From the NCBI GenBank assembly GCA_024803745.1, contig JANJXV010000024.1:17927927-17991926 (forward strand): a stretch of 64,000 bases of DNA, in the 5' to 3' direction. The stretch's first letter is position 1; each line of letters opens with the position of its first letter. This document shows, in pieces, positions 11,030 through 21,430 of this stretch. A program made the position numbers and the translations under genes. The notes under the pieces were generated by a model. It did no database searches. It saw nothing but the letters and a program-made list of their open reading frames with translations, and was not told where the DNA came from. This DNA is from Megascapheus bottae (lineage: Eukaryota; Chordata; Mammalia; Rodentia; Geomyidae).

Positions 11030-11835
11030 TTTTTGAATGACAAACTTTTAGCTACATTCATCAAAAAGAAAAGGACCAGTATTACTAATTAGAGATGGGG
11101 AAATAGAAGTTTCTAATTATTATCTAATGAAAAATCTAGAGACAATGGATATATTTGTGTATTAATATCAATAACTAAAAATGAAGCCAAGGTTATATCA
11201 GCCACATGAAGAAATTTATAGCAAGATATGAAGTTGAAGCAGTAATAAAATGTTTTCGAATGAAGAAAAGCTTAGGATGGGACAGTATTGTTCTACTAAA
11301 TTCTGTAAAATGTTCAAAGAAAGATTAGCACCTATGACCTAAATGGCAGGATATAAAATGTACATATAACAGTAAGTATCTTTGCTTTATACTGATAATT
11401 AGCAGACTAAAAAAGAAACCACGAAAATCCATCCCATTCATAGTAGTCTCAAAAATAAATGCCTAAGAATAAAACTAGCTAAGAGGATGAAAAACCTCTC
11501 TGGTGAAAATAAAGTCTTTAAGGAAGTTGAAGACAGTAGTAGACTGAAGATTTTATGCTTATGAAATTGCTTATAAAATGAGTTCTTCTAAAACTAATCT
11601 ACAGATACAATACAATAACCACAAAATTTTGATATCACTTTTCACAACTTATAAAAATCGATCATGAAATTTATTTGAAATCCCCAAACATCCTTAGAAT
11701 AGAAAAAAGAATAAATGCTGGAGATATTGTACACTCCCGAGCAGTAGTAACGAAAACTGCAACAATCCTTACACAAAAACATACATGTTCGAAAGAGAGT
11801 TAAAGATCCAGAAATAAGTCTAGATAGCTCAAGGC
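11030..11835 (+). mobile_element. Ancient L1 ORF2 fragment
   Basis: Sense ORF2 from the thumb-proximal RT region into the C-terminal domain. It contains 'gaagcagtaataaaatg' (EAVIK-type), 'cccattcatagtagtctcaaaaataaatgcctaagaataaaactagc' ([21 protein letters not shown]), 'aagaggatgaaaaacctc', and later 'aatttatttgaaatccccaaacatcc' with 'agagttaaagatccagaaataag'. Internal deletions and many stops. Confidence 0.65.
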
Positions 11836-12094
11836 TAATAATATACCACTGGAGTGGGCTGGGATAAAGAACTAGGGAGCAGAAGTGTGTGTAGGACCTG
11901 GTTTACTAAGTAAAAATGTAATCCTATGGGTTTTGAGGATAGATGGGATAGCATTAGCAGGGCTGTGTTTTGTTTAATTAAAGGAGTTGTTTTAGAAATA
12001 CTATGTTATAGCAGATATATTGAAGGACTAGATCTATGTGTTCATTTTATAGTCAAGATGCAAGAAAATAAAAATATAATCTAATGCTGAGTAT
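11836..12094. other. Unassigned sequence
   Basis: Lies between the L1 relic and the SINE TSD; nothing recognised. Confidence 0.4.
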
Positions 12095-12109
12095 AAGAAG
12101 AAATGCAGG

Positions 12110-12303
12110 GGGCTGGGAGTTTGGCCTAGTGGTTAAAGTGCTTGCCTAGCATGCATGAAGACCCGGGTTCGATTCCTCGGTACCACCTATATAGAAAAAA
12201 GCTGGAAGTGGTGCTGAGGCTCAAGTAGTAGAGCTCTAGCCTTGATAAAGTCCAAGGACAGTGCTCAGGCCCTGAGCTCAAGCCCAGGACTGGCAAAAAA
12301 AAA
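12110..12303 (+). mobile_element. IDL-Geo-like dimeric SINE with perfect TSD
   Basis: Young-looking full dimer. The ID-like left monomer has A-box 'tggcctagtggttaaag' and B-box 'gggttcgattcc'. The linker is 'tatagaaaaaagctggaag'. The right monomer reads 'ctgaggctcaagtagtagagc...gagctcaagccc', followed by an A-tail. Both flanks carry the same 15-mer aagaagaaatgcagg (12,095-12,109 and 12,304-12,318), a hallmark of L1-mediated insertion. The internal A and B boxes imply RNA polymerase III transcription of the source copy. Confidence 0.95.
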
Positions 12304-12318
12304 AAGAAGAAATGCAGG

Positions 12319-12514
12319 AGATAAGAAATACAATGTACAAAAGTTAGTTGGCTATTAGGTGAGGGTAGAGGAATATATCTAAGGAAATGCCTGTCAGTCA
12401 TTACTTGAAAGGGGAAATAAGAAATGAGGCTGTTGATAGTGTCTGGGTGTGTAATGTATTACAGTTTGGTTCTTAGGCTGGTAGGGTTAAGATGAGATGT
12501 CTGGATAATACTAT
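12319..12514. other. Unassigned sequence
   Basis: Nothing recognised between the SINE and the L1 tail. Confidence 0.4.
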
Positions 12515-12596
12515 TCAAAAAGAAATGTACTCATTACCTTACTTATATAACTTTAGCCCCTTTGTACATCACCTTTACAAAAATAATTTTTAAAGA
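12515..12596 (+). mobile_element. L1 3' end fragment
   Basis: Carries 'gtactcattaccttacttatataac', 'cccctttgtacatcacctttac' and an A-rich tail, the same terminus as at 4,755 and 5,889. Confidence 0.6.
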
Positions 12597-12889
12597 TTTA
12601 TTAACATCAATTTTTACATAATATTTCAAATTTCATGTTTTACAAAAAAATATTCACGAAGGGAATCTCTGTATACAATCACTGGAACATAGAGTTTAGA
12701 ACATAATTAAAATTAAGCTGAGGGTTTGTATGTCATAGATACATATCAATCTATATAATATAACATTATGTCTATAGAGTATATATCCCATCATAGATTT
12801 TTATGTCTATATAGTTATGTTTATATCTCTAAGACCATGTCCATAACCTTGGGCACTCAAATAAGGAGTCATCACTCTTGTACTGTTTG

Positions 12890-13270
12890 GATCTAATATC
12901 CACATATAAAGGATACCATGTGCTTTTTGTTCCTTTGGTCTTGACTTCTCACTCAACATGATTCACTCTAATTTCATCCACTTACCAGCAAATGGCATTA
13001 TTTTTCCTTGTCTGGTGGCTATGTAGAATTCCATTGTATATATATGCCACATTTTTTGTATTCATTCATCTTCAATAGGGCATCTGGGTTGTTTCCATCC
13101 TTAGCTATTATAAATAGTGCAGAGATGAACATGGCTGAGCAGGTGTCCTTATCATATCCTGGGTTATGATGCTCAGGATAGATGCCCAGAGTGGTATGCC
13201 TGGATCATAGGGAAAGTCTATTTTCAGTTCTCTAAGAAACCTTCAAACTTCCTTTCAGAGTGGCTGAACT
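12890..13270 (-). mobile_element. Old L1 ORF2 C-terminus, antisense
   Basis: The plus strand shows antisense L1 landmarks in order: 'gacttctcactcaacatgattcac', 'tggctatgtagaattccattgtatatatatgccac', 'atctgggttgtttccatccttagctattataaatagtgc', and 'ggatcataggg'. This is the last ~125 codons of ORF2. Its left limit is uncertain. Two SINEs follow directly. Confidence 0.8.
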
Positions 13271-13280
13271 AAATTTTTTT

Positions 13281-13469
13281 TCCCCAGTCCTGGGGCTTGA
13301 ACTCAGGGCCTGAGCACTGTCCTTGGGCTTTCTCAAGGCTAGCACTCTGCCAATTGAGCCACAGCACCACTTCCAGCTTTTTCTATGTATGTGGTACCGA
13401 GGAATCAAACCTATGTCTTAGTGCATGCTAGGCAAGCACTCATCACTATGCCAAACCAAACTCCTGGCC
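13281..13469 (-). mobile_element. IDL-Geo-like SINE, first of a tandem pair
   Basis: Antisense dimer: T-run, right monomer ('ggggcttgaactcagggcctgagcac', 'ttgagccacagcaccac'), linker 'agctttttctatgtatgtgg', and ID-like monomer ('taccgaggaatcaaacc', 'catgctaggcaagcactc', 'ccaaactcctggcc'). Flanked by ctgaactaaattttt (13,269 area) and ctgaactattttt (13,470). Confidence 0.9.
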
Positions 13470-13481
13470 CTGAACTATTTT

Positions 13482-13671
13482 TTTTTTGCCAGGCGGGGGG
13501 CTTGAACTCAGGGCTTAAGCATTGTCCTTGGACTTTTCTCAAGGATAGAGCTGTATCACTTGAGCCACAGCACCACTTCCAGCTTTTTTCTATGTATGTG
13601 GTGCCGAGGAATTGAACTCCGGTCTTTGTGCATGCTAGGAAACACTCTACCACCAGGCCAAACTCCCGGCC
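13482..13671 (-). mobile_element. IDL-Geo-like SINE, second of a tandem pair
   Basis: Same orientation and structure as the copy at 13,281, separated from it only by a target-like 'tgaactattttttttttg'. It differs by scattered substitutions ('gccgaggaattgaactcc'). It is followed by 'ttgaactcaatttttt', a third copy of the target motif. Confidence 0.9.
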
Positions 13672-13687
13672 TTGAACTCAATTTTTT

Positions 13688-16070
13688 AAAGGATGAGATG
13701 TAACCTGTACAAGGTCTGGCTGACCTAGGGAGATGGACAACAATGCCAAATGCTCCTCATGCCCAGAAGATTTGATCTGAATATTAAACAGGATTGGAGA
13801 TAGGACTCATTGATATCTCACAAATGTGGCTTCTGATTCCAGAAAGAACAGTCAACCAGTGCGGAAACTTTTGACAAGTGGTACAGAAGTCAATAGCACT
13901 GAGAAAAGCTGAATATAGACACAAGTTTTAAAACTGAGCAGTATTTGTAGCAGTGTTTGTAGTAAGTTGTGTTTATTAAGTTTAAGAATTCCATATACTG
14001 AATGCCTTTTGTCTCTTTAAGGCTCTGCTTTAATGTGACTTCTTTATAAGCTTATTTCTTTTTAATAAATCTACATTTTAAGGTTCCAACCTGATATTTG
14101 TTTTCCTAATTCCAGGTAGCAATTTTCATAGAACAGATTTTTATCATCGGTTCTATATTTTTGCCAGTTATTAGTATTATTATTAATAATAAGAGTTAAT
14201 AATATGAAACTTCATAATGCTGACCAGAAAAAAAAACATTTGCTTAATGTTAATAAAGAAAAGTTAAAAAACATTCTAAATTCCAAAGAGATGACTTGGC
14301 AGTTTTAATCTTGTCCCTTGGTTGTAGGCTTAGTAGATTTAAAATAGGAGCCTTTCTATAGTCACAGACCCCTTCAGTTTCTAAGCTTGTCTACCGATAT
14401 TGCCCTTGGGTAGGGAAGAGTAGAGTGAAGAAGGGTGAATGGCTCAGAATGACTCATTTTCCTCTTAGGGGAAACAGCTCAAAATAGAGTTCCCTATTGA
14501 ATGGGTCAGAAGGGTAGCATCCTCTGCACTGTTTGGGAAATATTGCCTTTGCCCCCCCCATCCCTGCATTCAAATTATGCACTTGTTTTCTTACTTTGCA
14601 AATTCTGCTTCTAGCTTTTTAAAGTAACTTTGTAAATTTTGTTTACCATTGTTTCTAGTAATAGAAATAATTCCAATAAGAGACCCTTGGGAGACAAGAA
14701 AAAATATTTGAACTATTGTTCCAGGTTCCCATTCTAACATGACGAAATGATAAAGAATGGCTGTGGTGTAGGACAGCAGAGCTTAAATTAAATATGACCT
14801 AACTTTAAAAACTGGGTGAGAGAGCAGGCTTTGTCAGGGACCTGGAAAAACAACAACAACAAGCAATTATCTATAAATATATGAGGATGATGGCAGATTT
14901 CCAAGAGTATATAATCTAATTGCTTCTGGGGTTCCCTGATACCTGCAAATAAAGAAACAAACATCTATTATCTTCTATAAACACTAATAAAAAAGTGTTT
15001 TAGGGTAAGAATGTTACTGGTGTAGTGTGCCATGCTATTAACTATTGTGCTATTAGTTATTGTGTTTCAAGCAACAGAGAAGGCACATTTGGAGAGGCCA
15101 GATTTGGAGTCTTCATTAAAAAGCTGGTGACTGCAGGCAGATGGACACCTGTCCCCAAAACCTGCAGCCCCTCCAGTATACCTAACATCAGAGCCATGAG
15201 AGCAGGAGAGGAAAGAAAGAGCAGAAATCAATACCAGCAAACCAGATCAACTCCAATGGAGAGCTAAAGTGGGACACCGTGGTGATTGGAGGAGAGAAAG
15301 GATACACGAGACACAAGGCACAGAGTCTCCCTGCCTGAGTTCATCGGGGCCTAAATGGTGTCAGGGTCAAGGGGCACGGTCACAGGAAACTCAAGAGTCT
15401 CACAAGTTCAAAGCACAGGACTGACAGATCCATGATTTCCAAGTCCTCACCCCAACCTCTAGGAATTCAGGCACACTTATTACCTGAGCGTAATAAGACA
15501 AGATGGCACCAGATAAACCCTTATTTCATAACCTTGGACACATGTGATTGCATACCATCATGCAGACATTTTCAGTTAAGTATTGACTCCTCTTGACCAT
15601 GAAGACAGAGAGGGTAGGTCGGAACCATGAAGGTTTGTTTGCTCTTACTGTTAAGGACACCTTGTACCTTCTATTATGACTAGTCTTTCAAGACTATGCT
15701 GCATTTTGGGCAACGTCCTCACATCTTCAAATGTATTTTCATCAACCTGTTGAACCAGGAACTCACACTCGATGGCCTCATAGCAGTGTATCAGGGTAGT
15801 TAGGTGGGTTAAGATCGTGATTTGGAGAATGTGAAGTATTTGTGCATCAAGCTTAAGGCTGGCCACATGTCAGTTCTTGCTGATTTGTTTCCACTGATGA
15901 AGATGTTGTCAATTTGCCTTGATAGATTTTTCATTGTTTAGTTACCTTCGTAAAACTTCATGTATTGATCTAGTATTTACTGAATGATAGTTCAGAACAC
16001 AGATTTATTTATACGTTAAGATAAGGTTGAGCAGAAGATAGTCAAAATCTAACTTTCATTGTAGGAAGAG
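13688..16070. other. Unassigned sequence, no gene supported
   Basis: Mostly AT-rich. A CpG-containing, less AT-rich patch lies at about 15,050-15,500. A minus-strand 71-codon frame at 15,651-15,866 has a balanced, coding-like residue mix but matches no family I know. No recognised repeat. Confidence 0.4.
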
Positions 16071-16071
16071 T

Positions 16072-16113
16072 AACACACACACACACACACATACACACAC
16101 ACACACACACACA
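16072..16113. repeat. (AC)n microsatellite
   Basis: About 21 dinucleotide units with one 'at' interruption. Confidence 0.97.
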
Positions 16114-16446
16114 TCAGTCTTTTACAAACAAGAAGATTCTAGGTATTTAGAACTTACAGTATCCGGGAATTCCTTTAGCTATTGTGTGCTAACTTGTATT
16201 GGAGAGATCAGGTTTCTTCTGCTATCTTATCTGTTGTTTCTCTGGGTTATTTCTAAGATCTGAGACCTAGATGGTTAAATTACAGCTGAATTTTATGGTT
16301 TTGTTGTTCAGTCTCTCTTCAAATCACCTCTTGTAATGGCATATCCAAGGAAAAAAGTATAATTTTGAAGGCTTTTTACTAACACTTTAAGGGAGTTTCT
16401 TTTTAAATTCTTACTCCCAGAAATGCACATAAAACTACGTTACCTT

Positions 16447-16464
16447 CTTATGGTAAATTTTCTT
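16447..16464. repeat. TSD of solo right-monomer SINE, left copy
   Basis: cttatggtaaattttctt, matching 16,593-16,610 (cttatgataaattttctt) at 17 of 18 positions. Confidence 0.85.
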
Positions 16465-16592
16465 TCTCTTTCTCTTTCCTTTTCTTTTTTTTTTTTTGTC
16501 AGTCGTGGGGCTTGAATTCTGGGCCTGGGCATTGTCCCTGAGCTCTTCAGTTCAAGACTATCACTTTACCACTGAGCCACAGCTCTAATTCA
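16465..16592 (-). mobile_element. Solo right-monomer (dID/Geo) SINE with TSD
   Basis: Antisense: pyrimidine/T-run, 'gtcagtcgtggggcttgaattctgggcctgg', 'agctcttcagttcaagac', then 'accactgagccacagctct'. It stops where the left monomer would begin. The 18-bp TSD (one mismatch) shows that this short form inserted as such, either as a 5'-truncated dimer or as an independently mobile monomer. Confidence 0.85.
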
Positions 16593-16610
16593 CTTATGAT
16601 AAATTTTCTT

Positions 16611-17504
16611 ATTTTAAAGTAAGTAGTAGTTATTTTATGGTAGTTCTGATTTGTTGGTGTTTAGAATATTCCATAAAACTTTTTTAGGACATTCACTTAA
16701 AGTTAGTAAGTATATGAATGAAACATTAGGCATTTATTCCTTGATTTTATAGACATAGAGGATATTTATAGTAGATTAGCTTCTTATCAGCAGAAAGATT
16801 TTGTATTACCAATGCACATAGTTAGCTTTGTTTGTGTTAACACTTGTGAAGCAATGTAACTAATGATGTGAAAGGTAGGTGTGGAGGTCTCATACATTTC
16901 AGCTCACCATTAGAAATGCTTAGGATTTATGGTCGTATAAATAGAACTGACCAAAAGTGGGGTGATGGCTATTTTTGATGGAAATTCCAGGAGTGATATA
17001 TTATCTTCATCTGCATTTTTGTTTATTTAGCTTGACAGTGGACATAAAAAAGGTGCTTTTGATGAAACATTTTAATTACATTTATATAGTGCCTTTCACC
17101 TCAAAGACATAACAAACTATGTTTATACAGCTCTATAAACTTCACCCAGAACTGGCCTTTTCTTCACTAGGGGTAGTAGAATGCCATCTGTGGCAGAAAT
17201 GATGAAGGTGTGAGTTTCAAAGCAATGTAGATTAAACTCATGCAGAATGTGCTAAAATCTTAACAATTAGAAGCATTGTGGTTTGAGTGATGAGTTTTGG
17301 TAAGATCTTTCTGATAACACTAATTACTGCACTGTTTAAGTTAATCTAATCTATTTTTTAGGCATTTTATATCGAGCTGGCTCTTATCCTTGCAATTATG
17401 AAAGGAAGAAGTTTCATGAAGTTTGAGCATTTTTCTGTCTAAAACTTCTGATTCACTTCCCTCAGATTTATTTAAAAAATAATAACAAAAACATTTCATC
17501 AATT
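16611..17504. other. Unassigned AT-rich sequence
   Basis: No supported gene or repeat. Confidence 0.5.
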
Positions 17505-17518
17505 AGTTACTTAAAACT

Positions 17519-17709
17519 TTTTTTTGCCAGTCCCGGGGCTTGAACTCAAGGCCTGAGCACTGTCCTTGGGCTTTCTCAAGGCTAGCACTCTATCACTTGA
17601 GCCACAGCACCACTTACAGCTTTTTCTGTGGATGTGGTATCAAGGAATCGAACCCAGGGCTTTGTGCTTGCAAGGCAAGCACTCTGCCATTAGGCCATGC
17701 TCGTAGCCC
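17519..17709 (-). mobile_element. IDL-Geo-like dimeric SINE with TSD
   Basis: Complete antisense dimer: T-run, right monomer ('ggggcttgaactcaaggcctgagcactgtcc'), linker, and ID-like monomer ('tcaaggaatcgaacccaggg', 'ttgcaaggcaagcactctgcc'). TSDs agttacttaaaact (17,505-17,518) and agttactcaaaact (17,710-17,723) differ at one position. Confidence 0.93.
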
Positions 17710-17777
17710 AGTTACTCAAAACTCTTCAAGATACTTTGTTTCAGACATTTGTGTTATGGTTAGAATGGAAGGTAATG

Positions 17778-17779
<2 letters not shown>

Positions 17780-17863
<84 letters not shown>

Positions 17864-17875
17864 CGTGTGTGTGTA
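17780..17875. repeat. (TG)n microsatellite with a CG run
   Basis: About 95 bp of alternating TG, with one 'tgg' phase break and a 'gcgcgcgcgcg' core near the 3' end. Alternating purine-pyrimidine of this length favours Z-DNA. Translations of this tract are meaningless. Confidence 0.98.
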
Positions 17876-17939
17876 TGGTGTTAATGTGGCATAGCTAAAA
17901 TGTGCAGTAGTATTTGAATTTATGTTCATGTTCTTACTG

Positions 17940-18175
17940 TGGGTTGGAATCTACATTAGCCCCTGAAGTCTCTTGTGGTAAAGGCTTAGTTGAAAGCTAA
18001 TGGTTTTTGAAAAGTGATTAGATCATGAGGTTCTAATCACATTGGTGAACTAATCCACCCACCTAAACCTCTGAAAGTATGAGCCAAAAAGAAATATTTC
18101 CTGCTTGAAGTTAATGTGTTCAAGTATTCTTTCAAGTGACAGAGAGTGGCCTTTGTTGTTAGCTATGTTGCAGGT
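17940..18175 (+). mobile_element. MaLR-type LTR remnant
   Basis: Follows the order of mammalian MaLR LTRs: 'gattagatcatgag', 'ctaatcacattggtgaactaatcc', 'cctctgaaagtatgagccaaaaagaaatatttcctgc', then 'caagtattctttcaagtgacag' (the 'gggtattttgtcacagc' region). No internal retroviral sequence adjoins it, so it is a solo LTR relic. Subfamily not resolved. Confidence 0.55.
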
Positions 18176-18592
18176 CATGTAAGTGATGACAACTTCCATA
18201 ATTATGCACACCGGAGTTAAGCAAAATGGAACTATTATTGGATTTCACATGGGGAAATTGTGTTTTTAATAGTTCCAATTGTTTAGCCTCAACAACTAAA
18301 ATCAACTGAACTACCATTAGCTGTAAAAATGGAAATGAAGTTGTAAAATTGATTCTTTTTGTGGAACTTTAGATAAATTAAAATGTTACATATAAAATCT
18401 CTTCCTCCCGCATACCTACACACTCATGCACATGCACACATATACGCACAGACACACACACAGGGACACACTCTCACCTCTGAAGGAATCCTAAGCTAGG
18501 ATTCAAGAAATGCATGCTTTTGTGTTTATCTTTTGATAAATTATCAAGATAACTTATGAAGATAAAATTTATATTTTGTTTATTAGCCAATC
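18176..18592. other. Unassigned sequence with a CA-rich tract
   Basis: 18,418-18,475 is CA-rich and imperfect. Otherwise nothing recognised. Confidence 0.4.
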
Positions 18593-18640
18593 TTTCTCTC
18601 TCTCTCCCTCCCTCTCCTTCTTGCTCTTTCTTTCACAGTG
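18593..18640. repeat. CT-rich polypyrimidine tract
   Basis: A run of ctctctctccctccctctccttcttgctc type immediately before the antisense SINE. Confidence 0.85.
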
Positions 18641-18858
18641 TTTACTCAGAGTGTGAAGTTACAGTCTCAAACGGGTTTGCTTGCTCAGCTAGCACTCTAC
18701 CATTGAGCCATAACTCCAGTCCACCACATTCAGGTTTATTTTGGAGATGGAATCTTGTAGGTTTTTCTGTCTCAGCTGGATTTTTAACCTTGCCCCTTCA
18801 GATCTCAGCCTCCCAAGAAGCTAGGATTACAGGCTTTAGCTACTGGTACTCAGCTGGG
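18641..18858 (-). mobile_element. Old B1-dID-like dimeric SINE
   Basis: Antisense: degenerate right monomer ('gctagcactctaccattgagccataactcc'), 'ttttggagatggaatctt', then the B1-like end ('cagatctcagcctcccaagaagctaggattacaggc'). Confidence 0.75.
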
Positions 18859-18994
18859 TCAGTCACTTTCTAACCTCCGTCTCTTCACTTGTGTAATTTC
18901 CTGTAGAAAATGGAAGAATAGAAAGTTCGTATTAAGTACATGAATCTTTAGAAAAATATATTTAATCCACCAAATTCAGTCTCAATTATTATTG

Positions 18995-19012
18995 AGTAAC
19001 ACATTGTTTTCT
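18995..19012. repeat. TSD of antisense L1, left copy
   Basis: agtaacacattgttttct, identical to 19,836-19,853. Confidence 0.95.
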
Positions 19013-19835
19013 TTTTTTAATTTTTTTATTGTAATTAGTAAAAGGGTTACATGATATTTGCCAGATAGAAGGTGCATTAATTCACATACATTGATACCCT
19101 TTCACATGTCTTGGTACCCATTTCCCTCCCCCCCCACATCCCCCACCCGTCTTGGTTTTCCCCCCTTCCCTATCAAATTTCAAATATCCAAATACAAATA
19201 AATTCAATATATCAGATAACAAAGTGAGATACTATACCAATATGAGATAACCAAGGGACAGCAAAGGAAATGAGAGACAACATAGTACATTAAGGAGAAC
19301 AATCATTCGTTATATGGCTTTTGTTTCAATATCCTGGAGGTCCTTTCAATTAGCTTCACATTATATGTCCTTATGTATCAAGGTTTTTCTCTATTGCAGA
19401 TCTCTGCTAGTAGAGCCCAAGGTTTCTACTGATTATGACAAATGAGGGAAACCATTGAGCCTAAGTTCCTTTGAGTCTGGCTTACTTCACTTAATATGAT
19501 TTTTTCTGTCTTTCCATTTCCTAACAAATGGGGCGATGTCATTCTTTCTGACAGCAGCATAGAATTCCATTGTGTACAAATACCACAACTTGTTGATCCA
19601 CTCATCAACTGAGGGACATCTAGGTTGGTTCCATATCTTTGCTATGGTGAATAGTGCTGCAATGAACATTGTTGTGCTAGTGGGTTTAGTATGTCCTTGT
19701 TTCTGGATGGTTGGGTAAATGGCAAGTAGTGGAATTGCTGGGTCATAGGGGAGTTCTATGTTTAGCCTTTTGAGGCACTGCCACACTGCTTTCCATAGTG
19801 GTTGAACGAGTTTGCACTCCCACCAACAGTGTAGT
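19013..19835 (-). mobile_element. 5'-truncated L1 with perfect 18-bp TSD
   Basis: Antisense insertion of about 820 bp. From the left: T-run (complement of the poly-A tail), 3' UTR with the C-rich complement of the G tract (19,125-19,165), then the ORF2 C-terminus. The minus strand encodes the cysteine-containing C-terminal segment (HCWWECK near 19,826), RLNIELPYDPAIPLL, and the closing residues KWKD..NHIK, with a frameshift near the end. It starts only ~120 codons from the ORF2 end, a common 5' truncation. Exact 18-bp TSDs show L1 endonuclease-primed integration. The target 'ttttct/ag' resembles the TTTT/AA preference. Confidence 0.95.
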
Positions 19836-19853
19836 AGTAACACATTGTTTTCT

Positions 19854-20820
19854 AGGTCCTAAAATAACTCATAATGACATAAAATTTACGGCATTTAACT
19901 TTTTTAGGTTACTCTTTCATCCCTCATTTTATGGAACTATTTGCAAATGGATTTATGTGATTTAAAATGTTCCCCATGTCCAAATGAAAACTTTAAAGTT
20001 CTATCTACTTAGGAAACATACATCCTGTGCTCATTTTAATTGGAGAACATAAAATAAAATCAATTAATTGTTTCATAAATGTCATAAAACACTTAATGAT
20101 CAGCTGTATTTTGGAAGATCTAAGATTAAAACCTACTTTAAATATATCTAAGTTGTTGTATGCATTCTCTTTGGTAATTACTTCAAGCTTTTATGTATTC
20201 AAATTTATATAAATGACATTTGTTTTGCATATAATAACGATGATCCTCCCCCTGATTTTATTAGCTTGTTTTTCAGCAACTGTAGGCATGGCTAAACTCT
20301 GAAATCTGAATGCTCAGCCTTTAAAATAGGAAACTGAAATCGATTTTACAAAGAAGTAGAGAAGCTAAGTATCATGGCATAGGAGAAAAAGATCCACGTG
20401 TGCATTTTTATTATATTGTGACAGGTATAATTTCAGATGTCATGTATGTTTATCTTGTTTTTCCAGTGATACTACAGTCTCATGACTTCCTCAAATTGCT
20501 TAAAACAATCAACTCCACTTTCTTTACAGCCTGTGATAATTTTCAGAAAATTGCTTGCATGAGGGACTCCCCCACATTGAATTGTTATGTGTTAGGAAAT
20601 GGATTATGCCTGCACTTTTGGAAACAGTCGATTCTGCTGGATAGATTTCATGGGAGAATAAAAACAAAAAAGAAAATGCATTTGACAAAGCTGCTGTACA
20701 AATGCAATGTCTCAGTTTTCCTCTTGGGAATCCAAATTACATATAGGTGGTTCACATAAGACAATTCATTATACAAATTTATCAGTAATGCCTATGTTTA
20801 CTAAAATAATTAGGGTTTAG
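19854..20820. other. Unassigned AT-rich sequence
   Basis: A 119-codon plus-strand frame (20,400-20,759) has no signal or domain I recognise and AT-driven composition. I leave it uncalled. Confidence 0.45.
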
Positions 20821-20940
20821 TTTGGGCATCGTGATGCATATTTGAAATCCCAGCATTCAAGGGGCTTAGGCTGGAGGATTGCAAGTTTGAGGTCAGAGTT
20901 GGCTACATAATAAGCCTCCATTTCAAATAAAACAAAACAG
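20821..20940 (+). mobile_element. B1 (7SL-derived) SINE, old
   Basis: Sense B1: 'gggcatcgtgatgcatatttgaaatcccagcattcaag', 'ggcttaggctggaggattgcaagtttgaggtcag', 'ggctacataataagc', A-rich tail. Rodent-type B1, diverged. Confidence 0.8.
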
Positions 20941-20951
20941 AAAACTGAAAT

Positions 20952-20975
20952 TATATATATATATATATATATATA
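20952..20975. repeat. (TA)n microsatellite
   Basis: Twelve TA units. Confidence 0.95.
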
Positions 20976-21224
20976 GTCCAGATATTTAGCCGATCTAAAT
21001 AATTTACAGGGCTTTTCATCAGAAGATGCTGTTTCATGTACTGCATATATTTTTAAAAAACTACATTCATGATTCATTTGGAAATACTTTCAACTCTGTT
21101 CTAATACGCAAATTAGCATTTGAATTGACTCAGTGTTTCTGAGAATTTTGTGTCCCAAGAGCTGTCTTAAACTAGAAGAATCATGGAAACCTGAGAGCAT
21201 TCCCTCATTTCTTTTCCATTTTAA

Positions 21225-21430
21225 AAGATAAATTTTAGCTATCATTAAGTAGTTTAAGTACAGATGGGTTGCCATTCAGCATGGCAGTTTATGAATATAA
21301 CCCATCTCAATCAATGTCACCATTTTCATCATTCTTTCTATCTTTTTCAACCTCACCCTCTCCCATGACTTTCTTATTTTATAGAATGTGCATGGAATTT
21401 TATGAGTACATTTCCCCTTTGCTCTCTTCA
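21225..21430 (-). mobile_element. L1 3' UTR fragment, antisense
   Basis: 'taagtagtttaagtacagatgggttgccattcagcatggcagtttatgaatataac' then 'caatcaatgtcacc', the same block as at 22,600, 26,420 and 37,445. It continues into C/T-rich antisense 3' UTR. Confidence 0.6.

Noticed and set aside
12110..12185. tRNA-Ala gene
   Set aside because: The A and B boxes are those of an ID-like SINE monomer. It is followed by a second monomer, poly-A and a TSD, with no cloverleaf-complete tRNA.
16072..16113. CRISPR-like or tandem spacer array
   Set aside because: Simple dinucleotide repeat. No array of repeats with spacers exists in the window, and the genome is mammalian.
17540..17929. Open frames rich in Val-Cys or Thr-His
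   Set aside because: They are translations of the (TG)n/(AC)n microsatellite and the adjoining SINE.
17940..18175. Intact endogenous retrovirus
   Set aside because: Only LTR-like blocks of MaLR type are present here and at 53.2 kb; no internal gag/pol/env sequence adjoins them.
20400..20759. 119-codon plus-strand frame
   Set aside because: AT-driven composition, no domain or family resemblance, no exon signals.
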